Below, one piece after another: positions 58,416 to 64,000 of a stretch of DNA of 64,000 nt. A program made the position numbers and the translations under genes. Position 1 is the first letter of the stretch, and every line of letters begins with the position of its first letter. The notes below the pieces were generated by a model, which was given only the letters and a program-made list of their open reading frames with translations, was not told where the DNA came from and did not search any database. The stretch covers positions 150,231 through 214,230 of the forward strand of contig NZ_JALXFV010000008.1 in assembly GCF_023699475.1 (NCBI RefSeq), in the 5' to 3' direction. This DNA comes from Halomarina rubra (GTDB taxonomy: Archaea; Halobacteriota; Halobacteria; Halobacteriales; Haloarculaceae).

Positions 58416-59339
58416 TCAGGCGAGTGCGGAGAGCGGCGCGTCGGAGAGGGAGACGAGCGGTGCGAGCGAGGCGAGCGAGGTGGTCGCGGTCCCTCCGAAC
58501 GCGGCCGCGGCGGGCTGGGCCGGCGAGATGCTGAACAGGACGACGTTGTGGACGCCGGGGCCGAGACCGACCGCGGCGACGAGCGCGAGCAACAGGAACC
58601 CCTCGGTAGGCTCCTCCTCGACGTAGCTCGCGACGAACACGACGACGGCCATCGCGAGCGCGAGCTTCAACAGCACGAACAGCCAGGCGGTCCCGAGGAG
58701 CGACTCGGTCGGGAGCCCCTCGCCCAGCGAGATGATGGCGGCCGACAGCGGCGTCTGCTCGCCGAACCCGAGCTGGTCGATGCCGACGGCCGTCGAGACG
58801 CCGTCGAGCGTGTGGGCGAACACGACGAGTGCGCCCGCGGAGCCGGTGATGCGCGTCGCGTCGGGGGCGACCCGACCGAGGACCACCCACGCGAGCGCGG
58901 CGACGACGGCGGCGACGAGAACGCCGATGCCGGGCCAGAGGATGTGCAGGCCGGTGCTCGTGACGGCGACGACGAGCGCGAACCCGAGGACCGCGAGCAA
59001 CAGCCCCGACCCGGCGACCACCAGCACCATCGCGGCGAACTCCGGCCCGCCGGTGAGCGAGGCGAGTCCCCAGACGAACCCGAGGATGGCGAAGACGCTC
59101 AGGTAGACGATGGGCGAACTGAACAACGGTGCGATCGCGTCGGGGACGGCGTCGACCTGGTACAGCGCGTAGAGGCCGGCCCCGACGACCATCCACGGTG
59201 TCAGCGCGATGACGGTCGTCTCCCGGACGGCCGGCCGTGCCAACCCGAGCGAGAGCAGGGCCAGCGCCACCCCGCCGGCGACGACCAGCAGGTACGGCAG
59301 CGAGGGGAGCGCGAACCCCGACGGCAAGAGCTGGAGCAT
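58416..59339 (-). CDS. DUF63-family membrane protein
   Basis: A 307-residue archaeal protein with seven or more hydrophobic segments. It matches DUF63 landmarks: [20 protein letters not shown] (about 175-194), [12 protein letters not shown] and the [14 protein letters not shown] end. DUF63 proteins are conserved integral membrane proteins of archaea with unknown role. Its small neighbour follows after three bases. It is divergent from deoC. Confidence 0.9.
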   Translation of the reverse strand: MLQLLPSGFALPSLPYLLVVAGGVALALLSLGLARPAVRETTVIALTPWMVVGAGLYALYQVDAVPDAIAPLFSSPIVYLSVFAILGFVWGLASLTGGPEFAAMVLVVAGSGLLLAVLGFALVVAVTSTGLHILWPGIGVLVAAVVAALAWVVLGRVAPDATRITGSAGALVVFAHTLDGVSTAVGIDQLGFGEQTPLSAAIISLGEGLPTESLLGTAWLFVLLKLALAMAVVVFVASYVEEEPTEGFLLLALVAAVGLGPGVHNVVLFSISPAQPAAAAFGGTATTSLASLAPLVSLSDAPLSALA

Positions 59340-59408
59340 ACCTCACCGTCTGTGGACTCCCTCGAAAGGTTTGCTAATCGTTTTGCACCCCGAGTCGCTG
59401 GTGGGGGT

Positions 59409-60038
59409 ATGAACTACGACGAGTTCGCCGCCAGCATCGACCACACCGTTCTCGGTCCGGAGACGACGCTCGCCGACGTCCAGTCGGTCGTCGACGACGC
59501 CGAGGAGTACGGCATGAACGTCTGCATCCCGCCGTGTTTCCTCCCCGACGTCGACACCGACGTCACCGTCGCCACCGTCGTCGGCTTCCCCCACGGGCAG
59601 AACGCCCCCGTCGCCAAACGCGAGGAGGCCGAGCAGGCCTGGCGCGACGGCGCGGACGAACTGGACATGGTCGTCAACGTCGGCCGGTTGAAGGCGGGCG
59701 ACGACGACGCCGTTCGCGACGACATCGAGGAGGTCGTCGCCTCGACACCGTGTCCGGTGAAGGTCATCATCGAGACGGCGCTGCTCACCGACGAGGAGAA
59801 ACACCGCGCGTGTCGGGCGGCCGCGGACGCCGACGCCGCGATGGTCAAGACCTCCACCGGCTTCGCCGACGGCGGCGCGACCATCGCGGACGTCGAACTG
59901 ATGAGCGAGTACCTCCCCGTGAAGGCGTCGGGCGGCGTCGGCGACTACGAGGAGGCGATGGCGATGCACGAGGCGGGCGCGGTCCGTATCGGTGCCTCGT
60001 CGGGCGTCGACATCGTCTCGGGCCACCCCGACGCCTGA
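59409..60038 (+). CDS. deoC: Deoxyribose-phosphate aldolase
   Basis: A 209-residue class-I aldolase, which splits 2-deoxyribose-5-phosphate into glyceraldehyde-3-phosphate and acetaldehyde. The Schiff-base Lys147 is in [12 protein letters not shown], with the second conserved lysine, Lys172, in [12 protein letters not shown], and [14 protein letters not shown] near 80. The N-terminus [19 protein letters not shown] is typical of the short archaeal DeoC. With uridine phosphorylase it is part of nucleoside catabolism. The gene stands alone. Confidence 0.96.
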   Translation: MNYDEFAASIDHTVLGPETTLADVQSVVDDAEEYGMNVCIPPCFLPDVDTDVTVATVVGFPHGQNAPVAKREEAEQAWRDGADELDMVVNVGRLKAGDDDAVRDDIEEVVASTPCPVKVIIETALLTDEEKHRACRAAADADAAMVKTSTGFADGGATIADVELMSEYLPVKASGGVGDYEEAMAMHEAGAVRIGASSGVDIVSGHPDA

Positions 60039-60050
60039 GACGGTCACGCC

Positions 60051-61220
60051 TCACGCCGACTCCAGCGCGTAGAGTCGGTAGGTCTTCTCGTCGCGTGCGA
60101 TGGAGAACACCGCGCCCTCCGCGACGGCGACGCCCCCGACGGCTCGTCCGAACGTCGAGTGTGTCCACCGCCGGTCGCCGGTGTCGAGGTCGTAGGCCGC
60201 GACGCGCTCGTCCTCTCCAACGTAGAGCGTGTCACCGGCGGCAGCCGGCGGCGCGAACACGCCCGCTTCCGACCGCCACACTTCGCCCCCGTCGGCCGTC
60301 GAGAGCGCGGTGATGCTCCCCTGGTTGCAGACGACGACGAGGTCCCGTGTGACCACGAGGTCTGTGTCGGTGGTGGGGCCGTCTTCGAACGCCCAGTGGT
60401 CGGTCCCGGCGTGGACGCCGGTGTTGAGACGACGCGTGCTGCCGCCGAAGCTCCCGACGAACGCCGTTCGGTTCCGACCCATGGCGACCGACTGGACCTT
60501 CGACCCGACCTTGCGTCGCCACCGACCTTGCAACTCCCCGTCGGTCGTCCCGTCGCCGTCGACGGCGTACACCTCACCGCCTTGGGTGCCGACGTAGAGT
60601 GTCGGGAGGTCGCTCGTGAGCGTCGTCACCGGCCCGAACACCTCCCCCGACCACTGCTCGTCGCCGGTCTCGGGGGCGACTGCGATCACAGTTCCGTCGT
60701 GACAGCCGACGTAGAGGTGGCGGTCATCGTGGGAGGTGACGGGAGCGACGTAGCTCTCTCGGGGCAGGTCCCGTCGCCACCGCTCGCTCCCGTCGGCGAG
60801 CGATAGCGCGAGCAGCGTTTCTCGCGCCGGAACGTACAGGGTGTCGTCGACGACGGTAGGGGCGGGCGGCCAACTGCCAGGGTCGAGGTCCACCGACCAC
60901 ACCTCGTCTCCGGTACCGAGGTCGTAGGCGGTTAGTGACCCCGTCGCGGGGACGACTACCCGTCCCTCCGCTACTATCGGTCGTCCCGAGGGGTGGTCGA
61001 CGTACGTCCCCCACCGTTCTCGCACTTCGTCTCGGGGTGCGAGTGCGTCCGGCGCGTAGCCGGTCGACTGGCGATCGTGTGCACCCATTCGCCACTCGGT
61101 ATCGGTCGCGGTCCCCGGGTCGTGAGCGACTGTCGGCCCCTGGTCGGTCATCCCGGAGCAGCCCGCGAACGCGACCGACGACCCGCCGACCGCGGCGAGG
61201 ACCTGTCGTCTGGAGGGCAT
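60051..61220 (-). CDS. Lipoprotein with PQQ-like beta-propeller repeats
   Basis: A 389-residue lipoprotein. The signal is SRRQVLAAVGGSSVAFAGCS, with twin arginines and a lipobox (F-A-G-C), so the protein would be exported by Tat and lipid-anchored. The mature part has repeating blades of the type TGDEVWSVDLD, DGSERWRRDL, TGDEQWSGEV, and TGDRRWTHST, each with the (G/D)-x-x-W pattern of PQQ/BamB-like propellers. Without a PQQ site it is probably a surface scaffold. Its stop is 13 bases from that of deoC (convergent). Confidence 0.9.
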   Translation of the reverse strand: MPSRRQVLAAVGGSSVAFAGCSGMTDQGPTVAHDPGTATDTEWRMGAHDRQSTGYAPDALAPRDEVRERWGTYVDHPSGRPIVAEGRVVVPATGSLTAYDLGTGDEVWSVDLDPGSWPPAPTVVDDTLYVPARETLLALSLADGSERWRRDLPRESYVAPVTSHDDRHLYVGCHDGTVIAVAPETGDEQWSGEVFGPVTTLTSDLPTLYVGTQGGEVYAVDGDGTTDGELQGRWRRKVGSKVQSVAMGRNRTAFVGSFGGSTRRLNTGVHAGTDHWAFEDGPTTDTDLVVTRDLVVVCNQGSITALSTADGGEVWRSEAGVFAPPAAAGDTLYVGEDERVAAYDLDTGDRRWTHSTFGRAVGGVAVAEGAVFSIARDEKTYRLYALESA

Positions 61221-61343
61221 CTGTCGAACCGAACGAGTCCGCCGGCATAGCTCTTGTCGTCGAACTGTCGGGTGAAACGAACGCTGTGCGCCCCGGACCC
61301 GGAACGTGCCGTTTTTCCCCGCGCGGGTCGCATCACCGCTAAG

Positions 61344-62594
61344 ATGGCCCGCTACCACATCGAGACCTACGGCTGTACCGCCAACCGTGGGGAGAGCCGC
61401 CACATCGAGGCGGCGCTGCGCGACGGCGGTCACCACCGCGCGCCCGGCCCCGAGGAGGCCGACGTCGCCATCCTCAACACCTGCACGGTGGTCGAGAAGA
61501 CCGAGCGCAACATGCTGACGCGGGCCAAAGAACTCGAAGGCGTCACCGACGACCTCATCGTCACCGGCTGTATGGCGCTCGCTCAGGGCAACGAGTTCCG
61601 CGAGGCCGGCGTCGACGCGCAGGTCGTCCACTGGGACGACGTGCCCAGCGCCGCGCTCAACGGCGAGTGCCCGACGCTGACGCCCGACACCGAACCCGTC
61701 CTCGACGGCGTCGTCGGCATCCTCCCCATCGCTCGCGGCTGTATGAGCGACTGCTCGTACTGCATCACGAAGCAGGCGACCGGCAAGATAGACAGCCCGA
61801 GCGTCGAGGAGAACGTCGAGAAGGCTCGCGCGCTCGTCCACGCGGGCGCGAAGGAGATTCGCGTCACGGGCCAGGACACGGGCGTCTACGGCTGGGACAC
61901 GGGCGAACGCAAGCTCCACACGCTGCTCGACCGCATCTGCGACATCGAGGGCGAGTTCCGGGTGCGGGTCGGGATGGCGAACCCGAAGGGCGTCCACGGC
62001 ATCCGCGAGGAACTCGCGGAGGTGTTCGCCGACAACGAGAAGTTGTACAACTTCCTGCACATCCCCGTCCAGTCGGGGAGCGACGACGTGCTCGGCGACA
62101 TGCGTCGCCAACACCAGGTCCGGGAGTTCGAGGAGGTCGTCGAGACGTTCGACGAGGCGCTCGACCACTGGACCTGCTCGACGGACTTCATCGTCGGCTT
62201 CCCGACCGAGACCGACGAAGACCACCGCCAGAGCCTCGACCTGTTCGAGCGCGTCCGTCCCGAGAAGGTCAACGTGACGCGCTTCTCGAAGCGCCCCGGC
62301 ACCGACGCGGCGAACATGAAAGGGCTCGGCGGGACGCTCAAGAAGGAACGCTCGAAGGAGATGGTCGAGTTGAAGATGGGAATCGTCCGCGAGGCCCACG
62401 AGGCGATGGTCGGCGAGCGCCACGAGGTGCTCTGTGTCGAGCAGGGGACCGGCGACTCGGTGAAGTGCTACGACGAGGCCTACCGGCAGGTCATCGTCAC
62501 GAACGCAGAGGAACGCGGCGTCGAACCGGGCGACTTCCTCGACGTCGAGGTGACCCGCGCGGAGTCGGTGTACTGCTTCGGCGACCCCCTGTGA
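61344..62594 (+). CDS. tRNA ms2t6A methylthiotransferase (CDKAL1/MtaB type)
   Basis: A 416-residue radical-SAM methylthiotransferase, which adds a methylthio group to t6A37 of tRNA. The N-terminal UPF0004 domain holds ETYGCTANRGE and AILNTCTVVEKTE with two of its cysteines and VTGCMA with a third. The radical-SAM cluster is Cys133, Cys137, Cys140 (GCMSDCSYC). A TRAM-like end (VLCVEQGTGDSVKCYDEAYR) follows. Length and motifs fit archaeal e-MtaB. A T-rich box at about 61312-61317 precedes the ATG by about 29 bases. Divergent from the propeller lipoprotein. Confidence 0.94.
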   Translation: MARYHIETYGCTANRGESRHIEAALRDGGHHRAPGPEEADVAILNTCTVVEKTERNMLTRAKELEGVTDDLIVTGCMALAQGNEFREAGVDAQVVHWDDVPSAALNGECPTLTPDTEPVLDGVVGILPIARGCMSDCSYCITKQATGKIDSPSVEENVEKARALVHAGAKEIRVTGQDTGVYGWDTGERKLHTLLDRICDIEGEFRVRVGMANPKGVHGIREELAEVFADNEKLYNFLHIPVQSGSDDVLGDMRRQHQVREFEEVVETFDEALDHWTCSTDFIVGFPTETDEDHRQSLDLFERVRPEKVNVTRFSKRPGTDAANMKGLGGTLKKERSKEMVELKMGIVREAHEAMVGERHEVLCVEQGTGDSVKCYDEAYRQVIVTNAEERGVEPGDFLDVEVTRAESVYCFGDPL

Positions 62595-62804
62595 CGGCCG
62601 CGGGTCTCCTGTCTCTCTCGACGTGGCCGGTGCCGACAGCCTCCGAGAGCATCGCTCATCGTTCGGTGAGACGGGCGTCGATTCGCGGCGCTCAATCGAG
62701 ACGCTACACGACGTGTGTGAAAACGTCTACCGTGTGAACACTCCGGTAAAGCGGTCGTTTCATCCAACCGAAAGCCCATCCTCCGTGTGCCGAAAGGACG
62801 ACCG

Positions 62805-63734
62805 ATGAGTCCCCAACGACGCGACGTGCTGACGTACGGTGGAGTCGCCCTCGCGACCGCACTGGCCGGCTGTTCGAACGACGGCGACGCCGACGCGGAC
62901 GACCCGACCGACACCCCCGCCGGGAACGGCACCGACTCTCCCACGCCGTCCGGGAACATGCCCTCCCTGGCCGACTTCGAGACGACGGCGCTCGGCGAGG
63001 AGCTGTCGGCCGAGGACGTCTCGGTCACGCTCGACGAACCGAGCGTCCGGTCCTCGATGCTGTACGAGACGGGCGAGGGTGACCGGTCGGAGTACGGTCT
63101 CAAAGCCTCCAGTGGGACCTACTATCTGCTCGCCACCGTCGAGGCGGGCGAGGGCGGTCCGACTCCAGAGTCGTTCATGCTCGTCACCGAGTCGAACGGC
63201 AACTACCTGTCGGCGGACCCGGTGAGCGGGAACCCGCTTCGCGAGCGCGGTGAGCGCTACGACCCCGAGAACGGCGCTACCAGCGGTTGGGTCGCGTTCC
63301 CGGCCGTCGGCGGCGTCGACTACTCGAACGCGGCCGTCGTCGTCGACGGCACCGAATCTGGCTGGGAACTCGACTCCGAGACGCTCTCGGCGCTCTCGAA
63401 CCCCGTCCCGTCGTTCTCGCTCGACGGCGTCGACGCACCGGCGTCCGTCGCTCCCGGGTCGGAGTTCGACCTCACCGTGCGGTTCTCGAACGACGGCGAG
63501 ACCGCCGGGACCGCCCGAGGGGTCGTCTGGTGGTCCGCACCCAACCGGCCGATGCGACCGTTCGCCGTCGACGTCGCCGCCGGCGAGACGGGCGAGCACA
63601 CCGAACGGTTCACCGCGTCGAGTTCGGGCGGCGAGTCGACCTACGTCGTCCAGACGGTCGCCGGCAACGCGGAGGTGACCGTCACCGTCGGCGACGGCGG
63701 TAACTCGTCGAACGGGTCCGAGAACGGTTCGTAA
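62805..63734 (+). CDS. Secreted lipoprotein, unknown function
   Basis: A 309-residue Tat-type lipoprotein. The signal RRDVLTYGGVALATALAGCS carries a lipobox (L-A-G-C) after a hydrophobic run. A Thr/Asp-rich linker follows (about 25-50), then a long beta-rich acidic region with VVWWSAPNRPMRPFAVDVAA and a C-terminal Gly/Ser/Asn tail. The last 80 residues look like a CARDB-type repeat. It likely faces the outside. Single gene; convergent with the efflux transporter gene. Confidence 0.78.
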   Translation: MSPQRRDVLTYGGVALATALAGCSNDGDADADDPTDTPAGNGTDSPTPSGNMPSLADFETTALGEELSAEDVSVTLDEPSVRSSMLYETGEGDRSEYGLKASSGTYYLLATVEAGEGGPTPESFMLVTESNGNYLSADPVSGNPLRERGERYDPENGATSGWVAFPAVGGVDYSNAAVVVDGTESGWELDSETLSALSNPVPSFSLDGVDAPASVAPGSEFDLTVRFSNDGETAGTARGVVWWSAPNRPMRPFAVDVAAGETGEHTERFTASSSGGESTYVVQTVAGNAEVTVTVGDGGNSSNGSENGS

Positions 63735-63815
63735 CCCGAATCGAACGGGGCACCCTCGGTGCTCCGTCGTCCGAAACGTCTGTGAGACGGTTCGCCCCGA
63801 GCGACTGCGAGCGAC

Positions 63816-64000
63816 TCAGCGCCGGTCGGCGTCGGGTCGCTGTCGGCCCCGGTCGGCCGCGGGGATGCGGTCGTCGTCGTCTTCCTTCCACTCGCCGAGT
63901 TCGCGGGGGTCGAGGTGGACGAACACGTCGTCGACCTCGTCGATGGCTCGTATCTCCCTGACGACGTCGGTCTCGATGTCGTGTGCCTCCCGAACCGTCC
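63816..64000 (-). CDS. Cation-efflux (CDF) transporter C-terminus, partial
   Basis: The minus strand encodes the end of a protein whose remainder lies past the window edge. The reading is TVREAHDIETDVVREIRAID then EVDDVFVHLDPRELGEWK and an Asp/Arg-rich finish, stop at 63816. The D-I-E-T-D...I-R...V-H-L-D-P pattern is the cytoplasmic dimerisation domain of cation diffusion facilitators, which export Zn, Mn or other divalent metals. The membrane part is outside the window, so metal choice is unknown. Confidence 0.75.
   Translation of the reverse strand, partial: TVREAHDIETDVVREIRAIDEVDDVFVHLDPRELGEWKEDDDDRIPAADRGRQRPDADRR

Noticed and set aside
60051-62423. 790-codon minus-strand ORF joined to the propeller lipoprotein
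   Set aside because: Only the part from 61220 onward has a Tat lipoprotein signal and propeller blades; the upstream part is antisense to the methylthiotransferase.

Overview
The window is chromosomal DNA of a halophilic archaeon (class Halobacteria). The GC content is very high and the predicted proteins are acidic. Many genes start with no ribosome binding site, about 25 bases after a TATA-like box, as in leaderless transcription. Several families are haloarchaeal: SAMP1, DUF5788, DUF5802, amphi-Trp, DUF7126-type, bacterio-opsin-activator-type HTH and Tat lipoproteins. I see no rRNA, tRNA, CRISPR array, intact insertion sequence or prophage. About 76 genes are supported, including two partial ones at the edges and two micro-genes of 35-36 codons.

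Layout. 1-8.7 kb: an Asp-box propeller (partial), a HerA-type ATPase, a universal stress protein, a MoaD-like protein ending in Cys-Cys, an HTH regulator, a nitroreductase, an acyl-CoA dehydrogenase, an EamA transporter and an RNase H-fold protein. 8.7-16 kb: a GHMP protein of the beta-RFAP synthase type with two glycosyltransferases, a lone Tat-exported Rieske protein, an aldehyde dehydrogenase, DUF2182 with a coupled micro-ORF, and an SRPBCC/zinc-ribbon pair. 16-25 kb: a ThDP enzyme, an amphi-Trp protein with a Thr-rich insert, a zinc alcohol dehydrogenase, MoaB with a His-rich head, a GTG-coupled epimerase, a cupin, an aldo/keto reductase and a metallo-hydrolase with an acidic insert. 25-36 kb: the pyrG-guaAb-DUF7126-type chain, lipoproteins, DUF5788, a PspA-like protein and thrS. 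36-41 kb: an N-acetyl-D-glutamate-type racemase/DUF1611 pair and a DUF5802/Vms1-like/Usp cluster. 41-49 kb: a secreted protein, an ArsR-type regulator, membrane proteins, gatD with an acetyltransferase, and samp1. 49-55 kb: an ion-transport block with two paralogous membrane RCK-C proteins facing a K+ channel, then an HPP-Usp-Usp fusion. 55-64 kb: uridine phosphorylase, an ArsR/HAD pair, DUF63, deoC, a PQQ-propeller lipoprotein, a tRNA methylthiotransferase, and the tail of a cation-efflux transporter.

Working together. uridine phosphorylase, deoC, pyrG and guaAb belong to nucleotide salvage and amination. gatD, thrS, the methylthiotransferase, the Vms1-like hydrolase and samp1 belong to translation and protein quality control. 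The most interesting stretches are the duplicated RCK-C pair beside the K+ channel, the MoaD-like protein with a Cys-Cys end, the DUF1611-racemase pair, and the DUF5802/Vms1-like/Usp cluster. Coding calls are from reading translations; no database search was run. Family names are from memory of motifs.
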